Assembly: GCA_964461995.1 (NCBI GenBank)
Contig: CAYWXL010000007.1
Span: 1 to 64,000 of the forward strand
Length of the DNA stretch: 64,000 nucleotides
Reading direction: 5' to 3'
DNA from: JALSRK01 sp964461995
GTDB taxonomy: Bacteria; Acidobacteriota; Terriglobia; Bryobacterales; Bryobacteraceae
Position numbers and translations under genes: made by a program. The notes beneath the pieces are model-generated. The model did not search any database. It was not told where the DNA came from and saw nothing but the letters and a program-made list of their open reading frames with translations. This document shows positions 51,074-59,585 of this stretch, piece after piece (within the stretch, counting starts at the first letter, position 1; every line of letters starts with the position of its first letter).

Positions 51074-52498
51074 ATGGGAGCACTAACAGTTCACGAAATC
51101 AATGTCGCTCCGGCGGTCACGCCGCCGCTTGACCAGGGGTTCGCGCCGGCCAGCGTCTTCAACCGGGAGTACCGTCGGCTAGCGGCCGAGGCCGGGCCAC
51201 TGCCGCTGAAGCTGGCGCTGGAGCGGGCCGACGGTTCGATTTCCGCGTTCACGACGTCGGTGATTCCTCCGGAAGCCGGTCACCTGGAAGCGACGAAGTT
51301 CTACGTGGAGCGGATCGTGAAGTTCCTGCTGTGGCAGCGCGGCGGCTGGAAGGTCTACGTGGGCGGTCCCGCGGTGATCGGCGAGTACATCAAGGCCGTT
51401 TATTCGCCCGGGGGCGCGCGGAAGTTCGACTTCGAGTTCATGGGCGGCGTCTACGAGCACCCCTTCGAAGTGGTGGTGACGACGCCCGAGGCCGTCCCCG
51501 ACACCAAGGAAACGAGCATGCCGCTGGGGCGGCATCTGGATGGCTGCCGCGTGGGGTTCGATCTCGGGGCCAGCGACCGCAAGGCGAGCGCGGTGAAGGA
51601 CGGCGAGGTGGTCTACAGCGAGGAGAAGCCGTGGGACCCGCGCAACGCCAGCGATCCGAACTACCATTACGAAGGCGTGATGGACTCGATCCGGTCCGCC
51701 GCGGCCCATCTGCCTCGCCTGGATGCGGTGGGCGGCAGCGCCGCCGGCGTCTACATCAACAACCGGGTACGCGTGGGCTCGCTCTACCGCGGCGTGCCGA
51801 AGAAGGAGTTCGACGAAAAGATCGCGCCGATGTTCTTGCGGATCCGGGACGAGCTGGGGGTGCCGCTCGAAGTAGTCAACGACGGCGAGGTGACGGCGCT
51901 GGCTGGCTCGATGTCGCTCGGCGAGAACCCCGTGCTGGGGGTGGCGATGGGCTCGAGCCAGGCCGCCGGCTACGTCAACGAGCAGGGCAACATCACCGGC
52001 TGGCTGAACGAGCTGGCCTTCGTGCCGGTCGATTACCGGCTGGACGCGCCGGCCGACGAGTGGTCCGGCGACATCGGCTGCGGCGTGCAGTACTTCTCGC
52101 AGGTGGGCGCCATCCGGGTGGCCGAGGGCGCCGGCATGGAGTTCGACGAAGGGCTGAAGCTGCCCGAGAAGCTGGTGGCGCTGCAGGACAAGATGCGGGC
52201 CGGCGACGAGCTGGCCGCCAAGGTCTACGAGACGCTCGGCGTCTACCTGGGCTATGCGCTGGCGCACTACGCCGACTTCTATGACCTGAAGCACGTGCTC
52301 ATCCTCGGCCGGGTGACCACCGGGCCGGGCGGCGAGATCATCCGCGACAAGTCGATGGAGGTGCTGCGGCGGGAGTTCCCCGAGATCGCCGAGAAGGCGC
52401 TGGTGAACCTGCCGGACGAGTCGAACCGGCGCGTGGGGCAGGCGATCGCCGCGGCCAGCTTGCCAGCCATCGAGAAGAAGAAGGACGAAGGAGAGTGA
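51074..52498 (+). CDS. ROK-like ASKHA-fold protein, uncharacterised
   Basis: A 474-residue protein. The second half has ROK-kinase features: GFDLGASDRKASAV (phosphate-1), VNDGEVTALAG with the catalytic-type Asp, GVAMGSSQAAGY (phosphate-2) and VLILGRVTTGPGGE (adenosine region). The Cys-rich ROK zinc motif is missing, and ~155 extra N-terminal residues precede the fold. It is therefore a divergent sugar-kinase-like protein; catalysis is not proven. GAGGAG precedes the ATG. The PIG-L deacetylase gene follows after 8 bases. Confidence 0.75.
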   Translation: MGALTVHEINVAPAVTPPLDQGFAPASVFNREYRRLAAEAGPLPLKLALERADGSISAFTTSVIPPEAGHLEATKFYVERIVKFLLWQRGGWKVYVGGPAVIGEYIKAVYSPGGARKFDFEFMGGVYEHPFEVVVTTPEAVPDTKETSMPLGRHLDGCRVGFDLGASDRKASAVKDGEVVYSEEKPWDPRNASDPNYHYEGVMDSIRSAAAHLPRLDAVGGSAAGVYINNRVRVGSLYRGVPKKEFDEKIAPMFLRIRDELGVPLEVVNDGEVTALAGSMSLGENPVLGVAMGSSQAAGYVNEQGNITGWLNELAFVPVDYRLDAPADEWSGDIGCGVQYFSQVGAIRVAEGAGMEFDEGLKLPEKLVALQDKMRAGDELAAKVYETLGVYLGYALAHYADFYDLKHVLILGRVTTGPGGEIIRDKSMEVLRREFPEIAEKALVNLPDESNRRVGQAIAAASLPAIEKKKDEGE

Positions 52499-52506
52499 CG
52501 AGAGCC

Positions 52507-53355
52507 ATGAAGCTGAATCAACCGAACGCCGAGATCTGGGTCCCCGACGGGACGCCGGCCGACGAGGCCCTGGCCCGCACCACCCACATGGGCATCTCCG
52601 CCCATCAGGACGACCTCGAGATCATGGCCATGGAAGGGATCCTGGCCGGTTTCGGCAGTCAAGAGAAATGGTTCACTGGTGTGGTGGTCACCAACGGCGC
52701 GGGCAGCCCCCGGGCGGGCCTCTACGAGTCCTACACCGACGAGCAGATGCAACAGGTGCGCCGCCGGGAGCAGAAGAAGGCGGCCTTCGTGGGCGAGTAT
52801 TCGGCCATGGCGCTGCTCGACTACCCCAGCTCGGCGGTGAAGAACCCGACCGAGAAACGGCCCACCGAGGATCTGCAGAACCTGATCGCCGCCGCCCGCC
52901 CGGAGGTGATCTACACCCACAACCTGGCCGACAAGCACGACACCCACGTGGGCGTGACGCTGAAGACCATTGCCGCCATCCGGGCGCTGCCTAAGGACCA
53001 GCGGCCGGCGAAGCTCTATGGCTGCGAGGTCTGGCGCGACTTGGACTGGATGGTAGATTCCGAAAAGGTCGTCTTCAACCTGGACCCGCACCAGAACCTG
53101 AGCGCGGCGCTGCTGGGGATCTTCGACTCGCAGGTGGCCGGCGGCAAGCGCTATGACCTGGCGACGCTGGCGCGCCGGCGCGCTCACGCTACGTACCACC
53201 AGAGCCACGAGGTGGACGTCTCCGAACAGATCAGCTTCGCCATGGACCTGACGCCGCTGATCACCGACGACGGACTAGACCCGGCGGCCTACGTCCAGAG
53301 CTTCATCGACCGGTTCGCCGCCGAGGTGCGGGCGCGGATCGCGAAGTTCTCCTGA
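52507..53355 (+). CDS. PIG-L family (LmbE-like) N-deacetylase
   Basis: A 282-residue zinc hydrolase that removes acetyl groups from N-acetylated sugars such as GlcNAc derivatives. The zinc motif AHxDD is present as AHQDDLEIMA, and YTHNLADKHDTHVG holds the third zinc ligand region (HDTH). The usual Pro of AHPDD is Gln. ATG 52507 is chosen; a GTG at 52495 sits too close to the GGAG. It forms a two-gene unit with the ROK-like gene, suggesting deacetylation plus recognition or phosphorylation of an amino sugar. Confidence 0.9.
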   Translation: MKLNQPNAEIWVPDGTPADEALARTTHMGISAHQDDLEIMAMEGILAGFGSQEKWFTGVVVTNGAGSPRAGLYESYTDEQMQQVRRREQKKAAFVGEYSAMALLDYPSSAVKNPTEKRPTEDLQNLIAAARPEVIYTHNLADKHDTHVGVTLKTIAAIRALPKDQRPAKLYGCEVWRDLDWMVDSEKVVFNLDPHQNLSAALLGIFDSQVAGGKRYDLATLARRRAHATYHQSHEVDVSEQISFAMDLTPLITDDGLDPAAYVQSFIDRFAAEVRARIAKFS

Positions 53356-53403
53356 TTCCCACCCTCGCAACGGCCGGCGTCGCGCGAAGGCGGCGCCGGC
53401 TGC

Positions 53404-53412
53404 TGCTAGAAT
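53404..53412 (+). promoter_or_regulatory. Extended -10 box (TGCTAGAAT), leaderless type
   Basis: TG-C-TAGAAT (5 of 6 consensus) ends 8 bases before the GTG at 53421. No Shine-Dalgarno is seen, which supports this GTG as a leaderless start. Confidence 0.45.
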
Positions 53413-53420
53413 CGTCGCTG

Positions 53421-53729
53421 GTGCTCGGCTCAGCCCATTCTGCGAACGGCGTATCCATCCGTCTCACTGAGGAACGTTGGCTTCACATCACCGAAGAGCA
53501 TTGCGAACTGGCCGGTTATTCTTCTGATGTCCTGGAAACGATCGCGAACCCGGAGGCCGTCTACCAGGGAAGCGCCGGCGAACTGCTGGCCGCGCGTCAG
53601 ATCGAGCCCGGCAAATACCTCGTTGTGGTATACAGGGAACAGACCTCCACCGACGGATTCGTGATTACTGCATTCCTCACCCGCAGGCGCCGGCAACTCG
53701 AGAAAAGGGAGAAGCTATGGCCGCGCTGA
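53421..53729 (+). CDS. Small PBECR/RelE-like nuclease-type protein (toxin-like)
   Basis: 102 residues, beginning at a GTG. RWLHITEEHCELAGY, ETIANPEAVYQG and GKYLVVVYREQ...FVITAFLT match the pattern of the small phage-Barnase-EndoU-colicin-RelE-like nuclease families, often found with DUF2283 proteins. The assignment is by pattern only. It ends in a basic Arg/Lys cluster and overlaps the DUF2283 gene by 13 bases. Likely a toxin-antitoxin-type pair, with this protein as the effector. Confidence 0.7.
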   Translation: MLGSAHSANGVSIRLTEERWLHITEEHCELAGYSSDVLETIANPEAVYQGSAGELLAARQIEPGKYLVVVYREQTSTDGFVITAFLTRRRRQLEKREKLWPR

Positions 53730-53971
53730 ACATTCAGCAGATCGTGGACCTCGCGCCGCAGCTACTCCGTCTCCCTTTCCGCCAAGTATGGGCCAGCTAC
53801 GACGCCGAAGCCGACGTGCTCTACCTGAACTTCAAGAAGCCCAGCCACGCCGACGACACCGAACTTACCGACGACGACATCCTGATCCGTTACGAAAAGG
53901 GCGAGGTTGTAGGCGTGACCATCTTGCACGCCAGCCGGCGCGCGACCGGAACTCTCCGGCTCCCTGGCTGA
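53717..53971 (+). CDS. DUF2283 family protein (antitoxin-like)
   Basis: 84 residues. WASYDAEADVLYLNF is the DUF2283 core, followed by DDDILIRYEKGEVVGVTILHAS. DUF2283 proteins are small, acidic partners of toxin-like genes. GAAAAGGGAGAAGC precedes the ATG within the upstream gene, so the two are coupled. Its acidic character suits an antitoxin to the basic upstream protein. Confidence 0.82.
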   Translation: MAALNIQQIVDLAPQLLRLPFRQVWASYDAEADVLYLNFKKPSHADDTELTDDDILIRYEKGEVVGVTILHASRRATGTLRLPG

Positions 53972-54129
53972 GGGCAGCGCGGCCTGCTGGCTCCCCGCGG
54001 CAGAAACACCGGCCGGAGCACGACCGCCTGACGGACGCAACGGCTCGCGAAAAACACGCCGAGTGGCCGGAGGGACACGAGAGCTTTGTTTCGGGGCTCA
54101 GGCCGTCTGGACGATTCGGTCTTTTTCAC

Positions 54130-56463
54130 TTACAGCGAGAACCGCTCGCCGGCGCCGCGGCGCGGATTCCACTCGGCTTCGATTTGGAGCCGCGGCGCGG
54201 TGACGGCCCGCACCAAGCCCGAGCCCTCGGGCGTCGTGATCCGGAGGCCGTTCTCGATCCACTCGGTCTCGAGCCGCTCGCCGGGGCCGGCCACCGCCAG
54301 CGCCGCAACAATCACTGTCTTCGCCGCCCGATCCTTCGTCGCCGCCGTCACGTGCCAGTGGTTCGGCAGATCGACGTGGTACTCGGGCGGGTTGCCTTCG
54401 TTGACCGGTGGGTCGAACTGGTCAGTCTGCGAGAGCGTGAAACCGAGCTCTGAGAACAGCCGCACCGTAAGCGAAGCGCCCTGGCGCCGGGAGACGATCT
54501 CTACGTTGTCCTCGTCCAGCTCCATCCGCTCCAGGGCGTGCAGCAGCCACTGGAACCGGGCCGGCTGCGGGGCTTCGATCTCGTCCACCACGACGAACGC
54601 CCCGGGCCGCAAGAAGACTACGTGGCGCAGATAGCGCTTCAGCTTCCCGGCGTAAGCGGGCGTGGCGTCGCCGCAGACGTAGGTGATCGCCTTCTGGTGG
54701 CGGAACTCGGTGATCCGGCCGTTCGCCCAGGGCTCGCGCACCACCTGACCCTCGCCGTTCACCAGGATGCAGTTGTTCGCCTTCGTCTGACGCGTCCAGA
54801 GGGCGTGGTGCGGCATGCCGTAGGAAGGCGCGTAATGGCCGGAGGGAACGGCCAGTGCCCGGCCGCCCTTGAGGATGGCGAAACCGTTCTGGTCGGCGTG
54901 GCTGTGCGAGACCGAGCCGTAGGGGCTGGACTTGAACAGGAAGAAGGTGTCCTGCTCGGGCTTGTCGAGGGCACTGTGCAGCCCGGCCCAGCCCACGCCC
55001 CGGAAGACGGCCGCCTGGGGGAGCGAGGCGGGCGGCTTCGGCTGGACGTTGTCCTCGGTGATGAGCGAGACCATGGCGTCGGCCCCGATGGGGACGGCCC
55101 CGGTTTGGCGGGCGTACCAGACGCAGGAGGGGTCGCGGAAGCGGCGTCCGTGGTGGAGCATGAGCGCCGCTCCGGCCGAGCCCACTCCACCGCGCTCAGC
55201 CCCGTCGCCGAAAGGCCGGATCTCGCCGATGGGCGAGGTGCAGTAAAGGAAGAAACGGCGGATGCGGCGGTAGAAGGGGCGGGTATAGAGGTCGAGGCCG
55301 GCGGCGGCGCGGAGGCTCTCGAGAGCGGGCAGATAGATGGTGTTATAGGCGAGCGCGTAAGAAACGCCCTCGGCCCAGCCGCCGTCGGAGCCGGCCCAAT
55401 GGGGGTAGAAGGTCATCAGGGCGCGCAGCGAGTAGTCGAGCCACTCGGCGGCGTCCCGGGCCTCGCCCTTGCACACCACCGCGTATTCGGAGAGATAGGC
55501 GATGAGCCGGCCGTTGTGGGACTCGCCGGGCCGGTAAAGGTAATCGGCGCGGCGGAGGCGCTCGAGCACCTGGCGCGCCCGCCCAATCGTCATCTCCCGC
55601 ACCCGCGCCCGCTCGCCGTCGTCGAGCAACGGATAGAGCCAGTCGTAGGCGCGGTGGCCGTGGCGGGCCATGGAGAGGCCGGGCTCGTCGCCGTAGCGGG
55701 AAAGGACGGACATAGGGCCTTCGATGCCCCAGGTCTCGACTTCGAGCAGGATCTTCTTGGCCGCCAGCCCGTAGCGCTCGTCGCCCGTCATGAGATAGGC
55801 CAGGGCAAGGATGCTCATGCCCCGGTCGATGTAGCGCCGGAAGTCGCGGAAATAGTGGGTATAGCCCATCCTTTGGCGTGTGCGGCCCTCGAAGGTGTGG
55901 TAGCGGGGCGGCTCCGGCAGGGGCAGCTTCAGCGCTTCGTCGGCACGCGCGCGGATCGCCTCCCAGGCTTCTCGGCGGGTTGTCTTCAACGTGGCGCGGA
56001 TGCGGGGCAACTCATCGGCAAGGAAGATGTAGCGGGGGCGGGTGTCGGGCACGTCGCGCAGCAGCCGGGTGGCGTCCTGCCACGGGAATTTCGGGGCGTC
56101 GCGGGGGATGGTGAAGCTCCAGGGGCCGCGGCGGGCGAGGACGCGGCCGCTCTCATCGAGGGCCTCGACGTCCCAGGAGTAGCGTCCGGGGTTGAAGGTG
56201 CGGCAGGGCACGTGGACCGGATCAGGCAGGCCGGCAGCGGCGTAGACCTCGCGCTTCTTTTCGTCGAGGATGACGATCCGGTAATCGCTCGCCCCCTTGG
56301 CGCGCCACCAGGCGAAGCCGGGAGGGTTCAGCCCCACCGTCTGGCCGTCTTTCGGCGCGGGAAACAGCGCCCGCGGCTCGGGCTTCTCCGGAAAACCGGC
56401 GGCCGCCAGCCCGTGCGGCAGCAGCAGGGGCGCCGGACTCAGCAGAAACTCACGGCGTCTCAT
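54130..56463 (-). CDS. Heparinase II/III-like polysaccharide lyase (exported, DUF4962-type N-terminus)
   Basis: A 777-residue exported lyase. MRRREFLLSPAPLLLP is a Tat-like signal. Residues ~30-115 form a fibronectin-like DUF4962 region (LNPPGFAWWRA), residues ~140-430 an alpha/alpha toroid (HFRDFRRYIDRG, SHNGRLIAYLSEY) and the C-terminal half the heparinase II/III beta-sandwich with YGSVSHSHADQNGFAI, whose His-Ala-Asp-Gln-Asn block is the family hallmark. Such enzymes cleave uronic-acid polysaccharides by beta-elimination. ATG 56463 follows an extended -10 box by 9 bases with no Shine-Dalgarno. It lies 31 bases after the large membrane-protein gene. Confidence 0.87.
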   Translation of the reverse strand: MRRREFLLSPAPLLLPHGLAAAGFPEKPEPRALFPAPKDGQTVGLNPPGFAWWRAKGASDYRIVILDEKKREVYAAAGLPDPVHVPCRTFNPGRYSWDVEALDESGRVLARRGPWSFTIPRDAPKFPWQDATRLLRDVPDTRPRYIFLADELPRIRATLKTTRREAWEAIRARADEALKLPLPEPPRYHTFEGRTRQRMGYTHYFRDFRRYIDRGMSILALAYLMTGDERYGLAAKKILLEVETWGIEGPMSVLSRYGDEPGLSMARHGHRAYDWLYPLLDDGERARVREMTIGRARQVLERLRRADYLYRPGESHNGRLIAYLSEYAVVCKGEARDAAEWLDYSLRALMTFYPHWAGSDGGWAEGVSYALAYNTIYLPALESLRAAAGLDLYTRPFYRRIRRFFLYCTSPIGEIRPFGDGAERGGVGSAGAALMLHHGRRFRDPSCVWYARQTGAVPIGADAMVSLITEDNVQPKPPASLPQAAVFRGVGWAGLHSALDKPEQDTFFLFKSSPYGSVSHSHADQNGFAILKGGRALAVPSGHYAPSYGMPHHALWTRQTKANNCILVNGEGQVVREPWANGRITEFRHQKAITYVCGDATPAYAGKLKRYLRHVVFLRPGAFVVVDEIEAPQPARFQWLLHALERMELDEDNVEIVSRRQGASLTVRLFSELGFTLSQTDQFDPPVNEGNPPEYHVDLPNHWHVTAATKDRAAKTVIVAALAVAGPGERLETEWIENGLRITTPEGSGLVRAVTAPRLQIEAEWNPRRGAGERFSL

Positions 56464-56472
56464 GGCGGAAAC

Positions 56473-56481
56473 AGCGTATCA
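56473..56481 (-). promoter_or_regulatory. Extended -10 box (TGATACGCT), leaderless type
   Basis: On the minus strand TG-A-TACGCT ends 9 bases before ATG 56463. The hexamer is a weak match (TANNNT only), but the TGn extension and spacing repeat the pattern of other genes here. Confidence 0.4.
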
Positions 56482-56494
56482 AAACCCGCGCGGT

Positions 56495-58525
56495 TCAGAG
56501 ACGCCCACGGCGGCGCACGAGCGCCCAGACCCCGAGAGTGAGGAGAACGCCAGCCGAAGCGGCGCGGCAGAGCTGCGTCTCGAGGCCGCCGTCGTAGTAG
56601 AGCCGCACGGTGCACGGGCCGTCGCAGCCGGGGTCGATGACCATCTGGCCCGCCGCGTCGCAAGCGATCGGACGCGGTTCGCCGGCCCTTTCCGCATGCC
56701 AGCCCGCATGGCAGGTCTGCTGGAAATAGAGCACGTGGCCGGCCGGCACGCTGGCCTGGACGAGGAACTCGTGCGGCGAGCGCCATTCGGCCTCTACGGA
56801 AGGAGCGGCCGGGTCTCCCAAGGCGGCTTCCAGTGGAGCGAACGGCTCCACGTCGAGGTAGGGGTGGCCCGGGGCGTCCGTTACGACGGCTCCGGCGGGA
56901 ATGACGTGGACGAGGCCGGAGGCGCGGCGGCCGGCGGCGTAGATCCGGTCGTCGCCGTCGCGCCAGAGCAGTTCGAAGGCGCCCTCGAACTTCCCAGGAT
57001 CCCGGTAATCGTGGTAGACATCGCGCGTGTTCGGACCGGCGACGAAGATGGCGTCGATGCCGAAGATGCGCAACCAGGTGCGCACGCGATCCGGGTCGCC
57101 CCGGTGGTTGCTAATGCCGAAAGTCAGGTGCGGGATCCGCGGATTGACGATACCCTGGTCGAACCCCCCGCTTAACTGAGAATTGTCTGCAAAGGCGTTT
57201 AGCCAGTACCGAGTGGACCCGGTGACAAAGACCCTGGACCCCGGCAGGTTCTCGTCGAACCAGCGGGCCGCCTGATACTCGATGGTTTCCCGGATGTCGA
57301 TCGGTTGGATCAAGCGCTTCGCGTCGTCCCGGTAGTGAGCCGTTTGGATCGCCAGGGCGCCCGCCACGAGCACGCCGAGGGCGGCCGCGCTGATCCGCGG
57401 CCGGCCCCAACGCTTCTGAATCGCGTCCCACGCCCGGCGCAAATGGCCTTCCCCGGCGAAGCACACCAGTAGTGCGAGCGCCATTTCCATCTCGAGGTGA
57501 TAGCGTTCCGGTTGGGGGAAGACATAGAAGCCGCTCCAATATCGACAGAGCACGATCGCTCCTAGCACGAAGGACCACAAGGCGGCGAATTGCGTTCCGG
57601 CACGAACGTTACGGCGTACCATCAGCCGCCAAAGCAGTAACGTGAGCGCCATCAGGCCCGTCGCGGCGGCGAACTGCGCCACACCCAATGGATAACTGCC
57701 GACGACATGCTGTGCGTTGTACCGGATGGCGCGGATCGTCGAGGGCGGTATCCACGGGGAAGCGAGCGCATAAGCGCTCGCGCCGATACCGGCAGCCCAC
57801 AGGAGACGCCGGGGGCCTCCGGCTTCCCAAGTCGCCAGCAAGTAACAGCCGGTCCCGAGAGCTAGTGCAAACGCTCCCAGCCAGTTGGTCAGCGCGACCG
57901 CGCCCAGGGTCGCCATGGCGGCGAGCACGGGAGCCGGGCGCCTGCGTTCCAAGGCCCAGCCGAGAGCGAGGATCGCGACGGGAATCAACGTCATGGCCGT
58001 GACATGCGGGCCTTCGCCATAGCGCACTAGTGCATCGAGGCGCCGGGCGCCCCACGTCGAGCCGAGGTCCCGGGCTACCGCGGGAATCAGAAGGGCTGAA
58101 GGAGAGACGAGAGAGTAGACGAGGCCGGCGGCGAAAGCGGTCCCCCGGCTCGCCCCGAATCGCAGGGCCAGCCAGTAGAGAGTTACCGGGCCGAGGCAGT
58201 ATGCGAGCGCAGTGGCTACATGGTAGGCTTGCGCGGGGGGCAATCCGGTGCTCGTGACGGCAGCCGAAAAAAAATGCAGCAGCGGGGGGTAAGCGTTCGC
58301 GAACGGGATGCCGCCATACCAGAGCGGGAACCACTGCCAGTCGAAGGGATGGGCGGCGATCCAACGGGCCAGCCCCACGTAGGCGCCTTCGATGGAGTGC
58401 ATGAAGCGGCCGTAGTGGAGGCCGAAGAGCTCCCAGCAGAGGAAGGCGTTCCAGGCGAGCAACGCGAGCGGTGCAAAGAGGCCGGCTCGGCGTGATAATG
58501 GAAACGATTTGCTGTTTTCAGCCAA
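56495..58525 (-). CDS. Polytopic membrane protein, GT-C/PTPS-related type
   Basis: About 676 residues with 10-12 membrane segments in the first two thirds (for example APLALLAWNAFLCWELFG and ALAYCLGPVTLYWLALRFG), a large soluble region and a final membrane segment. The layout matches bacterial membrane proteins annotated as '6-pyruvoyl-tetrahydropterin synthase-related' or GT-C glycosyltransferase-like. A glycosyl-transfer or envelope role is inferred only. The start is uncertain: TTG 58525 gives MAENSKSFPLSRRAGLF, whereas extending upstream to 58681 would overlap the divergent YihY gene. Confidence 0.7.
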   Translation of the reverse strand: MAENSKSFPLSRRAGLFAPLALLAWNAFLCWELFGLHYGRFMHSIEGAYVGLARWIAAHPFDWQWFPLWYGGIPFANAYPPLLHFFSAAVTSTGLPPAQAYHVATALAYCLGPVTLYWLALRFGASRGTAFAAGLVYSLVSPSALLIPAVARDLGSTWGARRLDALVRYGEGPHVTAMTLIPVAILALGWALERRRPAPVLAAMATLGAVALTNWLGAFALALGTGCYLLATWEAGGPRRLLWAAGIGASAYALASPWIPPSTIRAIRYNAQHVVGSYPLGVAQFAAATGLMALTLLLWRLMVRRNVRAGTQFAALWSFVLGAIVLCRYWSGFYVFPQPERYHLEMEMALALLVCFAGEGHLRRAWDAIQKRWGRPRISAAALGVLVAGALAIQTAHYRDDAKRLIQPIDIRETIEYQAARWFDENLPGSRVFVTGSTRYWLNAFADNSQLSGGFDQGIVNPRIPHLTFGISNHRGDPDRVRTWLRIFGIDAIFVAGPNTRDVYHDYRDPGKFEGAFELLWRDGDDRIYAAGRRASGLVHVIPAGAVVTDAPGHPYLDVEPFAPLEAALGDPAAPSVEAEWRSPHEFLVQASVPAGHVLYFQQTCHAGWHAERAGEPRPIACDAAGQMVIDPGCDGPCTVRLYYDGGLETQLCRAASAGVLLTLGVWALVRRRGRL

Positions 58526-58592
58526 GAGCGTCTGCTTCGCAGAGTCCCATTGTCGCGCGGCGGACCAGGCTGCGCTACTTAGGTGAAGCGTC

Positions 58593-59468
58593 GTGGAAGC
58601 CGGCAGGTGGAAACGTTTCTGGTGGCTGCTGCGCCGGGCGCTCCTCACCCTGGTCGAGGACGACTGTCTCGGCATCGCCAAGAGCGCGGCCTATTCCGGG
58701 CTGCTCTCCTTCTTTCCGATCGTCACCACCGTCGGGCTGATCCTGTTTCATTTCCGGGCCGAGCAGATGGCGGAAGTGATCGCGCGCTTCTTGTTCGAGG
58801 TGGTGCCGCCGGGCACCAAAGAGCTGGTGCTGCGGCGCTTCACGATGGCCGGCGAGCGGCCCGCCTCGCTGATCGTCTTCGCGGTGATTGTCTCGCTCTG
58901 GGCGGCTTCCGGGCTGATCCAGAGCCTGATCGACGGCTTCAACTCCGTCTACAAGATTCCCGCGGGCAGACCGATGCTCAAGGGCAGACTAGTGGCCATC
59001 GGCCTGGTGTTTTGCTGTGCGCTACCGGGACTCGGCGCCTCGGCGATGATCCTGTTCGGCAACCGGACGGAGGTCTGGCTGGCCACGATGGTGGGCATGC
59101 TGGAACAGGGTGAGCAGCTGGTTGGCGGTTTCCTGTGGCTGGGCAAGGCGGTGCGGTTTACGGTGGCTTTCGGCGCCACTGTGCTTACGCTGCTGGTGCT
59201 TTACAAGTTGGGGCCGGCGCGGCCGCAGCAGTGGCGCTATATCTACCCGGGCGCGATCATCGCCGCGGCGCTGTGGATGGCGGCGACGTTGATTTTCAGT
59301 TGGTACGTCCGCAATATCGCCGATTACAATGTCTTCTACGGCAGCATCGGTGCGGTCATCGCGCTGCTGCTGTGGATGTACCTGCTTTCGCTGATCGCTC
59401 TTTACGGCTGCGCTTTCAACGCTGAGTACGAACGGCTGATGGGCGCGCGGACGGAACTGAAACCATGA
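58593..59468 (+). CDS. YihY/BrkB-family inner-membrane protein
   Basis: A 291-residue protein with six membrane segments. AKSAAYSGLLSFFPIVTTVGLI is the conserved first segment region, WAASGLIQSLIDGFNSVYKIP the family core block, and YNVFYGSIGAVIALLLWMYLLSLIALYGCAFNAEYER the C-terminal signature. The function of YihY/BrkB proteins is unresolved; they are not RNase BN. The start is a GTG at 58593. It is divergent from the large membrane-protein gene. Confidence 0.92.
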   Translation: MEAGRWKRFWWLLRRALLTLVEDDCLGIAKSAAYSGLLSFFPIVTTVGLILFHFRAEQMAEVIARFLFEVVPPGTKELVLRRFTMAGERPASLIVFAVIVSLWAASGLIQSLIDGFNSVYKIPAGRPMLKGRLVAIGLVFCCALPGLGASAMILFGNRTEVWLATMVGMLEQGEQLVGGFLWLGKAVRFTVAFGATVLTLLVLYKLGPARPQQWRYIYPGAIIAAALWMAATLIFSWYVRNIADYNVFYGSIGAVIALLLWMYLLSLIALYGCAFNAEYERLMGARTELKP

Positions 59469-59585
59469 GTCTGCTCCGCAAGGCGAAGAAACGGCGGGCG
59501 AACGGCGCTGTCCGGCCGCCTGGGTAGCGTCCGGAGAAAGCGGCGGCGAGGCCCGGCGGTCCCGCGCCCCGCCGGCCGGAGGAAG

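Noticed and set aside
53374..53401. Terminator after the PIG-L gene
   Set aside because: GCCGGCG/CGCCGGC is a perfect 7-base stem but no T-run follows.
59465..59527. A 20-codon basic frame (ATG overlapping the YihY stop as ATGA)
   Set aside because: Too short to support without homologues, and the overlap alone is a weak argument. It is Lys/Arg-rich and could be chance in a GC-rich intergenic stretch.
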